A DNA stretch of 64,000 nucleotides from Acidimicrobiia bacterium (GCA_020850945.1 JADZDR010000022.1:1-64000), one strand, 5' to 3'. Shown: positions 8,192 through 17,138, counted from the stretch's first letter. Numbers and translations: made by a program. The notes: a model not told the origin generated them from the sequence alone.

Positions 8192-8554
8192 TCATGTGAG
8201 TCCGTACTTCGTGATGAGCGCCTCGAAGTCACGCTGATAAAAGAGCTTGCAGTTGACCTCTGGGTACAGCTCGGCGAGACGGCGCAGCTTCTTGTTCTTG
8301 CGCCGCACCAGCTTCTGGTTCATCGTCGTGATCTCGATGTAGAGGTCCTGATCGGGTAGGTAGAAGTCGGGCGCGAACGCCTCCTTCGGGTTGCCGTCGT
8401 CGTCACGGCTGAAGACGAACGTGCGCGGTTCGTACTCCCAGCGCACCTTGTAGAAGTCGAGGAGCTCGGCGAACTGCTGTTCCGACCCGTGTTGGAAGCG
8501 GACGGTGCGGGACGGCAGGTCACGTGCAGCCCCGTCTCCCGCTTCCCCGTTCAG
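8192..8554 (-). CDS. Conserved actinobacterial protein with probable CTG start
   Basis: A 120-residue protein. Its conserved core runs RTVRFQHGSEQQFAELLDF, then WEYEPRTF, APDFYLPDQDLYIEITTMNQ and VRRKNKKLRRLAELYP. The D-F-Y-L-P-D plus E-I/L-T-T pattern resembles small restriction-endonuclease-fold proteins found beside hpt in actinobacteria, but the function is unknown. No ATG, GTG or TTG covers the full conserved region; the first is GTG 8446, inside it. CTG 8554 has GGGAG 8 nt upstream and overlaps the MerR stop codon, so I take it as the start. An alternative is CTG 8518. Confidence 0.75.
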   Translation of the reverse strand: MNGEAGDGAARDLPSRTVRFQHGSEQQFAELLDFYKVRWEYEPRTFVFSRDDDGNPKEAFAPDFYLPDQDLYIEITTMNQKLVRRKNKKLRRLAELYPEVNCKLFYQRDFEALITKYGLT

Positions 8555-9048
8555 GGCATTATCTCCCGCACGTCGGCACCGTCGTCGCTCTCGGGACGGA
8601 TCACCTCGATCGACCCCGACAGCTCGGCATGGATCGGATCGAGCGCGAAGGCGAAGACGACCTGGCCCGCATTGAGGAGGTCGAGGATCTCGTCGTTGGA
8701 CCGGCTCGCGAAGACCTTCTGGCCGTCGGAGAAGATCCGCAGGCCGGCAGGTTCCTCGTCCAACTGCTCGCGGATGTACGCGAAGGCACGTTCGATGCGC
8801 TGCAGCGAAAGGCCGGCCTCCCGCAGGCTCTTGATGATCTTGAGCTCCACGAGATCCTGGTACGAGTAGCGACGTTGCGAACCCGAGCCCGACGCAGATG
8901 CGACGGACGGCAGGACGAGCCCCTTGCGGGCCCAGTGGTCGAGCTGGCGGTAGCTGATACCGGCGAGCTTGGCTGCCTCCGGCCCGCCAAACGACTGCTT
9001 GACCGCGCCGTCATCGCGCATCTGTCTGCGCCTCTCGCCGTCGCTCAC
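8551..9048 (-). CDS. MerR-family transcriptional regulator
   Basis: A 165-residue regulator whose winged-helix region (about residues 22-95) reads AAKLAGISYRQLDHWARKGLVLPS, then RRYSYQDLVELKIIKSLREAGLSLQRIERAF. The C-terminal part (DGQKVFASRSNDEILDLLNAGQVVFAFALDPI) is a conserved actinobacterial extension without metal-binding cysteines, so it is not a classical metal-sensing MerR. In actinobacteria this gene often lies near ftsR, the FHA gene and the bifunctional-nuclease gene, as here. The stop codon overlaps the next gene's CTG start. Confidence 0.88.
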   Translation of the reverse strand: MSDGERRRQMRDDGAVKQSFGGPEAAKLAGISYRQLDHWARKGLVLPSVASASGSGSQRRYSYQDLVELKIIKSLREAGLSLQRIERAFAYIREQLDEEPAGLRIFSDGQKVFASRSNDEILDLLNAGQVVFAFALDPIHAELSGSIEVIRPESDDGADVREIMP

Positions 9049-9181
9049 GCCGTCTCCTCATTCGGTCTCCTCGCTCGGTCTCCCCGCGAGCTCTCTGCTG
9101 TGCACACACACGCCCCGACAGGAGTTACACGAGTGAGATTCCAACGTAGTCTCTCTGTCCGAGGGGGTCAACGGATTGGTC

Positions 9182-9658
9182 TCAGCCTTCGAAGTCCTCC
9201 GGGCTCACCTCGTCGAGGAACTCGCGGAACTTCTCGACCTCCGCCTCCTCCTCGTCGTCCGTGATGATGATCGCCGCCTCGTCGAGCACGTCCTCCGCCG
9301 CGAAGATCGCCGTGCCGATACGCACGGCGAGGGCAATCGCATCCGACGGTCGTGCCGAGACCACGATCTCCTCTCCGCCACGTTCGAGGACGAGGTCGGC
9401 GTAGAACGTGCCATCGCGCAGCTCGACGATGACAACACGGCGCACGGTCACGTCGAGAGCCGCGATCACGTCCCGGAAAAGGTCGTGTGTCAGGGGCCGC
9501 GGCGTGGACATGCCCTGGAGGGCGAAGGCGATCGCCTGCGCTTCGACACCGCCGATCCAGATCGGCAGGAAGCGCTCCCCTTCGGCTTCGCGGAGCAGCA
9601 CTATCGGCTGGTTGGTGGGGAGCTCGACTCGGACACCTACGAGCGACATCTCGATCAC
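9182..9658 (-). CDS. Bifunctional-nuclease-domain (DUF151) protein
   Basis: A 158-residue protein of the BFN/DUF151 family. Recognisable segments are VGVRVELPTNQPIVLLREAEGERFLPIWIGGVEAQAIAFALQG, TFYADLVL and VSARPSDAIALAVRIGTAIFAAEDVLDEA, followed by a short acidic tail. Plant and some bacterial members have DNase/RNase activity; the activity here is inferred. GTG 9658 is chosen because GGGAGG precedes it by about 7-8 nt; ATG 9649 is the alternative, and the longer frame to 9778 is not conserved. It lies between a MerR gene and hpt. Confidence 0.87.
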   Translation of the reverse strand: MIEMSLVGVRVELPTNQPIVLLREAEGERFLPIWIGGVEAQAIAFALQGMSTPRPLTHDLFRDVIAALDVTVRRVVIVELRDGTFYADLVLERGGEEIVVSARPSDAIALAVRIGTAIFAAEDVLDEAAIIITDDEEEAEVEKFREFLDEVSPEDFEG

Positions 9659-9701
9659 GCAGTGCACCTCCCTCGGCCGACCGCTGGAGCGTATCACAGC
9701 G

Positions 9702-10310
9702 TCATCGCGACTGATTCGGGCCGCCGGCGTCAGGAAAGAAGGACCCCACGTAGCGCTGTGGCACGGCCACGAGGGCATTGACGTCGGTCACGGAGTAGAG
9801 GGAGTCGAGGTTGCGGTACACCTCGTCGTGATCGAGCCCGTAGCCGATCACGAAGGTGTCGGGGATCGAGAAGCCGCGGTAGGCGATGTCGAGATCCACG
9901 ATCCGGCGCACATCCTTGTCGAAGAGGGCACACACCTCGAGGGAGGCGGGCCGTCGCGCCTCGAGCACCCGCATCAGGTACTGGAGGGTGAGGCCGGTGT
10001 CGACGATGTCCTCGACCACGACCACGTCGCGACCTTCGATGTTCCCGGACAGATCCTGCTCGATGCGCACCACACCCGATGCTCCACCCGCCCCGAAGGA
10101 CGAGATCGACATGAAGTCGACCTCACAGTCGATCTCGAGATGCCGCGCCAGGTCGGCGAGGAAGAGTGTCGCGCCCTTGAGCACGGACACGAGGACAGGG
10201 CATCTGCCCGCGTAGTCCCGTGTCAGGTCAGCCCCGAGCTCGGCCACACGCTGCGACAGGGTCGCGGCGTCGATGAGCAGTTCGAGGCCCTCTGGTGTCA
10301 CGCCACTCAT
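9702..10310 (-). CDS. hpt: Hypoxanthine phosphoribosyltransferase
   Basis: Purine salvage enzyme converting hypoxanthine (and guanine) with PRPP to nucleotides. The 202-residue product contains the PRPP-binding loop VVVVEDIVDTGLTLQYL, the flexible-loop region MSISSFGAGG and the purine-binding FVIGYGLDHDEVYRNL. Length is at the upper end of the usual range. ATG 10310 overlaps the stop of the carboxypeptidase gene (ATGA). The frame is open further upstream but without family similarity. Confidence 0.94.
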   Translation of the reverse strand: MSGVTPEGLELLIDAATLSQRVAELGADLTRDYAGRCPVLVSVLKGATLFLADLARHLEIDCEVDFMSISSFGAGGASGVVRIEQDLSGNIEGRDVVVVEDIVDTGLTLQYLMRVLEARRPASLEVCALFDKDVRRIVDLDIAYRGFSIPDTFVIGYGLDHDEVYRNLDSLYSVTDVNALVAVPQRYVGSFFPDAGGPNQSR

Positions 10311-11566
10311 TCCACCTCCACGGATGCGAGCTCGGTGCCGTCGAGCACGGCCACGACGCGTCCCTTCGCGACGTCTGTCTCGACGTCCCGGGCACGGCCG
10401 CGGGGTACCGTGACGACCAGCGGCGCGGCTGTGCGTCCTCTCACCCCGTCCACACGCGCGCCGGTGGGTAGCACTTCGACACTCGAGTAGTTGCGGAACG
10501 CCCACTCGAGCAGCGCCATGTCGTCAGCGGTCGGATCGCCGGACGCGAGGGAGACCGCGATGAAAGTCTGCCCGTCTCGCCGCGCCGCACCGACGAGGCA
10601 GTTCCCGGCCTGCCTCGTACCCCCGGTCTTGACACCGATCCCGCCGGGGAGCTCCCGGAGGAGTCTGTTCTTGTTCGTGGCTACCCGCGGCCCTTCGTGG
10701 CCGGGCCAGGCGAAGGCGATCTCCGGAGTCCGCACGAGCTCGGCGAGGAGCGGGTCGGCAAGGGCGGCACGCGCAAGGACAGCGAGATCGTACGCAGTCG
10801 ACACCTGTCCCTCCTGATCGAGCCCGTGCGCGTTCACGACGTGCGTGTCCCGCGCGCCGAGCTCCGCCGCGACCCAGGTCGCGAGGCGGCCGAACCCCTC
10901 CTCTGTTCCACCGACGTGGAACGAGAGTGCGGCGGCGGCGTCGTTCGCCGATCCCACCAGCATCGCCCCGAGGAGGTCCTTCACAGACCACACCTCACCC
11001 GGATCGAGGTAGATCTCGCGCTCTCCCACCGCGGCCGCGGCTTCAACCACGGTCACAGCCTCGGAGTCGTCTGCGAAACGGCGCACGGTGAGCGCAGTGA
11101 GGATCTTGATCGTGGACGCGACGGGAGCCGGTTCGTGCTCGTTCATGCCCCACAGGACCGCACCTGTCGTCGCGTCCACGATGACGGCACGCCGCGCCGT
11201 GGCAGCCGGTGGAGGCTCGGGCACAGGTACGGCGCGTTCGGTCGACAACGGTACGGCCGGAGCGGGCCGGTCGCGCCACACGACAGGCCTGCCGATCTCG
11301 GGGATGGACGGCGTGAACGGAACCGGTTCCGCGAGGTGCATCTCATCGGTGGCGAGGCCCGCCTCACCGGCCGTGAAAGCGGCCGGCTCGCTCGTCCCTC
11401 CGTGACCGTGAAGCACGACGAGTCCCGTGGCCACCGTCGCGATGATGGCGGCGAGGAGGGCGACACGGACGGCGATGTGCGCTCCAGACGGCCGCGGTGT
11501 CGCCCGATGCCTTCCGCGTCGGCGAGAGGTTCGCGACCCCTGAATGCGTGTCTGCGTCACGTTCAT
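10307..11566 (-). CDS. D-alanyl-D-alanine carboxypeptidase (PBP type, S11-like)
   Basis: Penicillin-binding-protein-type peptidase that trims peptidoglycan stem peptides outside the membrane. From ATG 11566 there are 419 residues: a basic N-terminus, one membrane segment (about 31-51), a proline-rich linker, then the catalytic domain with the three active-site motifs STIK (151-154), SAN (206-208) and KTG (313-315). It follows the ftsR-like gene by 7 nt and overlaps hpt, so it is probably part of the garA-ftsR operon. DacB/DacC-type naming is uncertain. Confidence 0.9.
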   Translation of the reverse strand: MNVTQTRIQGSRTSRRRGRHRATPRPSGAHIAVRVALLAAIIATVATGLVVLHGHGGTSEPAAFTAGEAGLATDEMHLAEPVPFTPSIPEIGRPVVWRDRPAPAVPLSTERAVPVPEPPPAATARRAVIVDATTGAVLWGMNEHEPAPVASTIKILTALTVRRFADDSEAVTVVEAAAAVGEREIYLDPGEVWSVKDLLGAMLVGSANDAAAALSFHVGGTEEGFGRLATWVAAELGARDTHVVNAHGLDQEGQVSTAYDLAVLARAALADPLLAELVRTPEIAFAWPGHEGPRVATNKNRLLRELPGGIGVKTGGTRQAGNCLVGAARRDGQTFIAVSLASGDPTADDMALLEWAFRNYSSVEVLPTGARVDGVRGRTAAPLVVTVPRGRARDVETDVAKGRVVAVLDGTELASVEVE

Positions 11567-11573
11567 GGCTACT

Positions 11574-12299
11574 TCACGGTGAGCGGCTCCGCAGATACTG
11601 CACCAAGAGCGCCTGATGGAGGTGTTTTCCGAGGGTGGACAGCTCGACGAGCGCCTTCTGCGTGCGGACCGCGGCGTCCGCACCCGCCTGCGCGGCGAGG
11701 GGGGCGACAGCCCGGTCGAAGAGGTCGGACTCGCGATCGGCGGCCTGGCGGAAGATGCGCAGATGCCGCGCGCGGATGCCGTATGTCCCGAACTTGTGGG
11801 CGATCTTGGCTATCACGAGGTCGGTCTCGTCGTAGACCGCCTCGTCCGTCGACGTGTCCGGCGAGACGAGACCGAACGCCACGAGCTCGTCGACCATGGC
11901 TTCGGGCACATTCGCGGCCTCGGCGAGTCCCCCCCGATCGAGACGCACCGGCCGCAGGGGTGTCCCGAGATCCGGCTTCTCTGCGGGAGCCTCGTCACGG
12001 CTCACCGGCCCCTCCGTGGCCTCGTCGTCGAGCTCACCTCGTTCCCACTGCTCGACACGGGCCTTGATCACCTTCAGGGGCAGATACCGGTCCCGCTGTT
12101 CGGAGAGCACGAAGCGGAGTCTCTCGATGTCCGCGTGTGTGAACTTCCTGTAGCCCGACGGTGTGCGTTCGGGGGAGATGAGCCCCTGCGATTCGAGATA
12201 GCGGATCTTGGAGATGGAGATGTCGGGGAACTCGGGCCGGAGCAGCGTGAGGACCTCTCCGATGGTGCGGCGCCCGGGCTCTCGTGTCGCGTTCACCAC
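11574..12299 (-). CDS. ftsR: FtsR-like MerR-family regulator
   Basis: A 241-residue MerR-like protein. The N-terminal winged helix reads TIGEVLTLLRPEFPDISISKIRYLESQGLISPERTPSGYRKFTHADIERLRFVL, which matches the FtsR type. A linker and a helical C-terminal domain (VAKIAHKFGTYGIRARHLRIFRQAADRE) follow. In Corynebacterium, FtsR activates the cell-division gene ftsZ. The gcvH-FHA-ftsR gene order is conserved in actinobacteria, which supports the assignment; the target here is inferred. Start is GTG 12299 or the next codon, GTG 12296. Confidence 0.85.
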   Translation of the reverse strand: MVNATREPGRRTIGEVLTLLRPEFPDISISKIRYLESQGLISPERTPSGYRKFTHADIERLRFVLSEQRDRYLPLKVIKARVEQWERGELDDEATEGPVSRDEAPAEKPDLGTPLRPVRLDRGGLAEAANVPEAMVDELVAFGLVSPDTSTDEAVYDETDLVIAKIAHKFGTYGIRARHLRIFRQAADRESDLFDRAVAPLAAQAGADAAVRTQKALVELSTLGKHLHQALLVQYLRSRSP

Positions 12300-12312
12300 G
12301 AGCCCACCCCAG

Positions 12313-12774
12313 TCAGGCGTGCACGAACGCGATGACGTACTTGCCGATGCGCAGCTCGTCCCCCGAGCTCAGCTCGGCGCTCTCGACGCGTTCGTCGTTG
12401 ACGTAGGTGCCGTTCAGGCTCCCCGCGTCCTTGACGACATAGCCGCCTCCGACACGGCTCAGCTCGGCATGGCGCCTGCTCACCGTCACGTCGTCGAGGA
12501 AGAACTCCGAATCGGGATGCCGTCCCACTCTCACCCTGTCCTCGGTGAGGACGTACTTCGTGCCGGCGTTGGGGCCACGCCGTACGATCAACACCGCCTG
12601 GTCCGACGGGAGCTCCCCGAACGCGGCCTCGAGCTCCTCGCGGGCGGCGTCGAGCTCGCCAGTGGCGATGAGCTGTGTCGTCTCGTGTTCGACGACCTGC
12701 TCGACGCGCGCGCCGCAGTGCATGCAGAACCGGGCGTCCACCGGGTTCTCGAAGCCGCAGACCTCACAGACCAT
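12313..12774 (-). CDS. garA: FHA-domain regulator, GarA/OdhI-like
   Basis: A 153-residue phosphopeptide-binding protein. Residues 1-22 hold a CxxC...CxxC zinc ribbon (CEVCGF and CMHCGA), an addition compared with mycobacterial GarA. An ETTQ phospho-acceptor-like motif (31-34) is followed by the FHA domain with GRHPDSEF (83-90), SRRHAEL (98-104) and GSLNGTYVN (117-125). GarA/OdhI controls 2-oxoglutarate metabolism after phosphorylation on an ETT motif by Ser/Thr kinases such as PknB/PknG. Same function is inferred from the motif and from the gcvH/ftsR neighbours. Confidence 0.85.
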   Translation of the reverse strand: MVCEVCGFENPVDARFCMHCGARVEQVVEHETTQLIATGELDAAREELEAAFGELPSDQAVLIVRRGPNAGTKYVLTEDRVRVGRHPDSEFFLDDVTVSRRHAELSRVGGGYVVKDAGSLNGTYVNDERVESAELSSGDELRIGKYVIAFVHA

Positions 12775-12827
12775 CGGGCAAGCCTACGCGAACGGGGGGT
12801 TTGGCGGTCACAGGAGCGGACCGGGAG

Positions 12828-13217
12828 TCATGGAGCCGCCTCGTCGAGGTAGGACCGGTAGGCGGCTGCCGACAGGAGCCTGTCGAGGTCGGCGCTGTCG
12901 TCGGGTCTCACCACGATCAGCCAGCCGTCACCGTAGGGGTCCGAGTTCACGAGCTCCGGAGAGTCCTCGAGCAGTTCGTTCACGGACTCGACGGCACCGC
13001 TCACGGGCGCGTAGAGATCCGACACGGACTTGGTCGATTCGACCTCTCCGAACGCGTCGTCCGCTGTCACGACGCTGCCCGCCTCGGGCAGCTGGACGAA
13101 GACGACGTCTCCGAGTGCGTCCTGGGCGTAGTCCGTGATACCGACCCGCACGAGGTCACCTTCGAGGCGCACCCACTCGTGCTCCTTCGTGTAGGTCAGC
13201 TCTTCCGGGATGTTCAT
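12828..13217 (-). CDS. gcvH: Glycine cleavage system H protein
   Basis: Lipoyl carrier of the glycine cleavage system. The 129-residue product shows the lipoyl-domain pattern ITDYAQDALGDVVFVQLPEAG and FGEVESTKSVSDLYAPVSG, with the lipoylated lysine at Lys63. Length is normal. It is 53 nt upstream of the FHA gene on the same strand. Its link with the aminomethyltransferase at 7.1-8.2 kb suggests the pathway is complete elsewhere in the genome. Confidence 0.95.
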   Translation of the reverse strand: MNIPEELTYTKEHEWVRLEGDLVRVGITDYAQDALGDVVFVQLPEAGSVVTADDAFGEVESTKSVSDLYAPVSGAVESVNELLEDSPELVNSDPYGDGWLIVVRPDDSADLDRLLSAAAYRSYLDEAAP

Positions 13218-13256
13218 CGATCCTCCGTCGGCAGCCCGCCCACGATAGTGGGTGGA

Positions 13257-15743
13257 TCACTCGTGCACGACCGCGTCGATGCGCTCGCGCAGGTCCCTGA
13301 GGATCGTGCGGGCCGCGTCGGCGCTGCGGGCCTCGGCTGTCACATGGCTGAGAGGCTCCTCGGGGTCGGGCAGGACGAGTCCCCACGAATCCGGCCCGGC
13401 GAGACCGGTGATCTTCACGCCGTCGATGAGGACAGCCCGGTCCGGATCGGCCTGCTCGACGAGGGTGCGCATCACAGCGCCCTTGCGTTCCCACGGGGTC
13501 GGAATGACGTCATGGGCCATGTGCACGGGGGGAAGGGCGTCGATGAGCGACGAGAGGCGGTCGGCTCCACGCGCCACGAGCTCCATCGTGAGGAGGCACT
13601 GGGCGACCGCGTCGTATCCCGACTGGAACCTGGGAACGATCAGGCCCGTGCCGTCCACGGCGAGAACGACCTCTTCGGAGGTGGCGGCAGCCATGAGAGC
13701 AGGAGCCGAGGTCTGGCTCCATACGACCGTGCAGCCGGCCGCGAGCGCGATCCGCTCTGCGTGCACCGATGCGTCGACGGGCAGGACGATCGTGCCGCCT
13801 GCATGTGCCTCGCTCATGAGCTGCACGTAGAGGAGCATCGCCTGCGGGGGCGGAACGGCCCGGCCGAAGTCGTCGACGAGGACGGCTGTCTCGGCCGCGT
13901 CGTCGAAGGCCATGCCGAACGCGGAGCCCGAGGTGCGTACGAGCTCGCCGAGGCGGGCGAGATCGACCTCGGGGTGGAAGGTGCGGGTGCGCTCCGTGGT
14001 GTAGGGGTTGATGGCGAGGACGTCGGCCTCGAGGCGGGCGAGCACTTCGGGCAGGAGGAGCGAGGCCGTGCCGTACGCGTAGTCGAGCACGACCTTGGGC
14101 CGTGCGGCCGTGATCGCCGCAGCATCGACTCCCCGCACGAGGCTGTTCGCGTAGAACTCGGGGACGCGGGGTGGGTAGAGGATCTCGCCCATCTCGTCGT
14201 GGAGAGCCCGCCTGTAGTCCTCGCGGTCGAAGTTGCGCTCGATCTTGCGCTGCTCCGCCTCGGCGAGGTCGATGCCGTCCCGGTCGAAGAAGCGGATCTC
14301 GATGATCTCGGGCTCCGACGGGTCGGCGCGAAGGGTGATGCCGCCCGACGTGCGTGCAGCCTGGAATCGTGTGAGGGGAACGGCCGCGATCTCTAGGTCG
14401 TCGACGCTGACTCCGGCTGCATTCAGGCCCGCCATGAAGGCCCGCTTCAGCGCTCGTGCGGCGCGGCTCGCGTTCCTGCTGCAGGTGACCGTGGCGTCCT
14501 TGTCGAGCGTGGATGCGTATGCCATCGCGAGGCGTACGGCGAGCTCGGGTGTGATGTCGACGTTCGCGATGCCGCGCACACCGCGACGCCCGAAGAGGCT
14601 CCGCGCCGCGCGTGACTCCCACACGACCGACGTGTTGACGATCGCCGCCGGTTCCACGCGTTTGAACGGATACACCCTCACGGCCGGGTTGAGGACGGCA
14701 CCCGCACCGATAGAGCAGCCGTCGCCGACGACGACATCCGGCTCGAGGCGGGCGTGCTCCCTCACGTCGGCACCCTTGCCGATGATTCCACCGCGGCTCT
14801 GCACCTGGCGGCCGATGTAGGCGTTGTCGAAGACGAGCGTGCGCGTGAGGATCGAGTCCTCGCCGACGACGACGTTGTCCCCGATGACCGAGTACTCCCG
14901 GATCCGCGTTCCCGACCGGATCCGGCAGTTGCGTCCGATCAACGCCGGACCCTCGACCCGCACATCCGACCCGAGCTCGACGCCTTCCCCCTGCCACACG
15001 CCGTCGCTCACCTCGAAGCCGGGGATGTCGACGTCGACGCGTCCGTCGAGCACGTCGCGTTGCGCCTTCATGAACGCCTCGATCGTGCCCACGTCCTCCC
15101 AGTACCCCTCGGCGACGTGCCCGTTGACGGTCTCCCCGGCTGCCAGCAGCCCGGGGAATACGTCCTGGGAGAAGTCCACGACCTCGCCGGGCGGTATGAG
15201 ATCGAAGACCGCCGGATCGAGCACGTAGATGCCGGTGTTCACGGTGTCGGAGAACACCTGGCCCCACGTGGGTTTCTCGAGGAACCGTTCGACGCTGCCG
15301 TCCTCGCGGGTGATCACTATGCCGAACTCGAGCGGGTTCTCGGCGTTGTAGAGGACGATGGTCGCGATCGACCCGCTCTCCTCGTGGGCACGCAGGACGA
15401 CTCCGAGATCGAAGTCGCAGAGAGCGTCGCCGGAGATCACGAGGAACGGCTCCCGCAGGAGATCCCGCGCGTTGCCGACCGACCCTGCCGTTCCGAGCGG
15501 TGATTCCTCGACCGCGTACGCGAGCGAGACGGCGAAGTCCGCCCCGTCACCGAAGTACTTCTGGATGCTGCCGGCGAGGAACTGCACGGTGACGACGAAG
15601 TCACCGATCCCGTGCCGTGTGCAGAGGCGGATGATGTGCTCCATCATGGGGACGTTCGCGATCGGCAGCATCGGCTTCGGGGTGTTCGAGGTGAGGGGCC
15701 TGAGCCGCGTTCCCGCCCCGCCGGCCATGATGACAGCCTTCAC
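13257..15743 (-). CDS. Nucleotidyltransferase-phosphomannomutase-like fusion
   Basis: An 828-residue fusion. The N-terminal sugar-phosphate nucleotidyltransferase domain begins KAVIMAGGAGTRLRPLTSNTPKPMLPI and includes GDALCDFDLG. A left-handed beta-helix hexapeptide region (about 250-360) follows, then a phosphohexomutase-like domain from about residue 380. The usual mutase serine loop (TASHNP) is absent; the segment reads ARTSGGITLRADPSEPEI, as in the actinobacterial fusion proteins annotated mannose-1-phosphate guanylyltransferase. GTG 15743 overlaps the pgsA stop (GTGA) and has GGAGG upstream. The product is probably GDP-mannose or another NDP-sugar. Confidence 0.87.
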   Translation of the reverse strand: MKAVIMAGGAGTRLRPLTSNTPKPMLPIANVPMMEHIIRLCTRHGIGDFVVTVQFLAGSIQKYFGDGADFAVSLAYAVEESPLGTAGSVGNARDLLREPFLVISGDALCDFDLGVVLRAHEESGSIATIVLYNAENPLEFGIVITREDGSVERFLEKPTWGQVFSDTVNTGIYVLDPAVFDLIPPGEVVDFSQDVFPGLLAAGETVNGHVAEGYWEDVGTIEAFMKAQRDVLDGRVDVDIPGFEVSDGVWQGEGVELGSDVRVEGPALIGRNCRIRSGTRIREYSVIGDNVVVGEDSILTRTLVFDNAYIGRQVQSRGGIIGKGADVREHARLEPDVVVGDGCSIGAGAVLNPAVRVYPFKRVEPAAIVNTSVVWESRAARSLFGRRGVRGIANVDITPELAVRLAMAYASTLDKDATVTCSRNASRAARALKRAFMAGLNAAGVSVDDLEIAAVPLTRFQAARTSGGITLRADPSEPEIIEIRFFDRDGIDLAEAEQRKIERNFDREDYRRALHDEMGEILYPPRVPEFYANSLVRGVDAAAITAARPKVVLDYAYGTASLLLPEVLARLEADVLAINPYTTERTRTFHPEVDLARLGELVRTSGSAFGMAFDDAAETAVLVDDFGRAVPPPQAMLLYVQLMSEAHAGGTIVLPVDASVHAERIALAAGCTVVWSQTSAPALMAAATSEEVVLAVDGTGLIVPRFQSGYDAVAQCLLTMELVARGADRLSSLIDALPPVHMAHDVIPTPWERKGAVMRTLVEQADPDRAVLIDGVKITGLAGPDSWGLVLPDPEEPLSHVTAEARSADAARTILRDLRERIDAVVHE

Positions 15744-16381
15744 GTGACCTCCACCTCCGTGCGCTGTCGCACTGTCGCCGCCCGCGCGTCCTGCACGTAC
15801 AGGAACACCGTCCACCAGCCGAGGCCGGCACCGGACACGCCGCAGGCCCAGGCTGCTACGTCGAGCAGTGTCGGGACCCAGTCCCAGAGCCCGTCGGTCC
15901 AGGCCACCCCCAGGAAGAGCCCGAACGAGAACATCACGAGTGTTGCCGCCCACTTGCCTGCGTAGCGCACCTCGAGTTGCACACCGTGCGCCTTGTACCA
16001 GATGGCAACGGCAGACACCGCCACCTCTCGCCCCGCGATCACGAGGACGAGGGGCCAGGGCATGATCCCCCGGATCGTCACGGCCACCGCGACTGCGAGC
16101 AGGAGCACGCGGTCGGCCACGGGGTCCAGCATCTTGCCGAGAGCGCTCACCTGCCCGAGGCGGCGGGCGATACGGCCGTCCACGAAGTCGCTGCCGGCGA
16201 TGACCACGAAGGTGAAGACGGCGGCGAGGTCGCGTTCGGCCAGGATGAGCCAGACGAGGCCGGGGATCGCGGCGATCCGCACGATGGTGATCAGATTCGG
16301 GATCGTGACGACACGGTTCGAGACGACCTCGGATTGGAGGGTGGTCTCGACATGAGTCGTGTGCGTGTCACGGCGCGCCAT
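15740..16381 (-). CDS. pgsA: CDP-diacylglycerol-glycerol-3-phosphate 3-phosphatidyltransferase-like
   Basis: Membrane phospholipid synthase of the CDP-alcohol phosphatidyltransferase family. From ATG 16381 there are 213 residues with several membrane segments. The full catalytic signature DGX2ARX8GX3DX3D is present in DGRIARRLGQVSALGKMLDPVAD. The leader TIPNLITIVRIAAIPGLVWLI is typical of PgsA. The frame stays open to 16465, but those residues are charged and unlike the family. Phosphatidylinositol-phosphate synthase is a less likely alternative. Confidence 0.9.
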   Translation of the reverse strand: MARRDTHTTHVETTLQSEVVSNRVVTIPNLITIVRIAAIPGLVWLILAERDLAAVFTFVVIAGSDFVDGRIARRLGQVSALGKMLDPVADRVLLLAVAVAVTIRGIMPWPLVLVIAGREVAVSAVAIWYKAHGVQLEVRYAGKWAATLVMFSFGLFLGVAWTDGLWDWVPTLLDVAAWACGVSGAGLGWWTVFLYVQDARAATVRQRTEVEVT

Positions 16382-16478
16382 CTGCCACACGATAGGCAAG
16401 CCGTCGGCATGCGTCGGCCTCCGACCGCAGACGCGGGTATACGACCGTTCCGCGGGAGCGACCACTAGATTGCGTCGG

Positions 16479-17138
16479 ATGCCTCACCCTCACCGCGGTC
16501 ACGTCCGGACATGCTTCGCGGTCCTCGCGTGTTGTGTCGCCCTGCTCGCGTGCGGGAACGGAGACACCTCCACGGCCGGTGACGAGAGCGGCACGGAGTC
16601 CACGTCGTCCACGACCACGGGCGCAGCCGCAACGACGACAACCACGGATCCGTCCCGGGCCGACGAGGCTCGGCCCGCGGACGCATCGTTCGACTGCAAC
16701 GAGCAGACCGGCGGGAACGACGGATCGTGGCATCTCGTGAGCGTGCGCGAAGCCGCCCACACCGGATACGACAGGGTGGTCTTCGAGTTCCGAGCCACGG
16801 ACTCCGCACCGACAGGCGTGCCCCGCTATGTGGTGAGCCTGCGTGACCCGCCGTATACGGAGGATCCTTCGGACGAACCACTCGACGTGCCCGGCACGAC
16901 GGCGATCGGCGTCACGTTCCTGAACGCGTCCGGTGTCGACCTGAGCGGGTCTGAGCCCGTCGTCGTGTACACGGGTGCACGCGAGATCGTCACGGACCGC
17001 ACCCCCCTCAGCTCCGTCGTCGAGGCCGGTGACTTCGAGAACACGATGACCTGGCTCCTCGGCCTCGACGCGCGACACTGCTTCGACGTCATGACGCTCG
17101 ACGACCCGCCCCGCATCATCGTCGACATCGAGCACTGA
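16479..17138 (+). CDS. Putative lipoprotein with AMIN-like domain
   Basis: A 219-residue exported protein. Residues 1-25 form a lipoprotein signal ending LLACG (lipobox cysteine about residue 24), followed by a Ser/Thr/Ala-rich linker. The C-terminal domain (about 65-219) has HTGYDRVVFEFRATDS near its start, a conserved tail ARHCFDVMTLDDPPRIIVDI, and beta-rich segments, resembling the AMIN-like domains of actinobacterial lipoproteins. The role is unknown; envelope attachment is inferred. ATG 16479 is preferred over upstream in-frame starts because the signal sequence begins there. Confidence 0.8.
   Translation: MPHPHRGHVRTCFAVLACCVALLACGNGDTSTAGDESGTESTSSTTTGAAATTTTTDPSRADEARPADASFDCNEQTGGNDGSWHLVSVREAAHTGYDRVVFEFRATDSAPTGVPRYVVSLRDPPYTEDPSDEPLDVPGTTAIGVTFLNASGVDLSGSEPVVVYTGAREIVTDRTPLSSVVEAGDFENTMTWLLGLDARHCFDVMTLDDPPRIIVDIEH

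Noticed and set aside
13510-15267. 585-residue second minus-strand frame within the nucleotidyltransferase fusion
   Set aside because: Arg/His/Pro-rich shadow of the real frame, no motifs.
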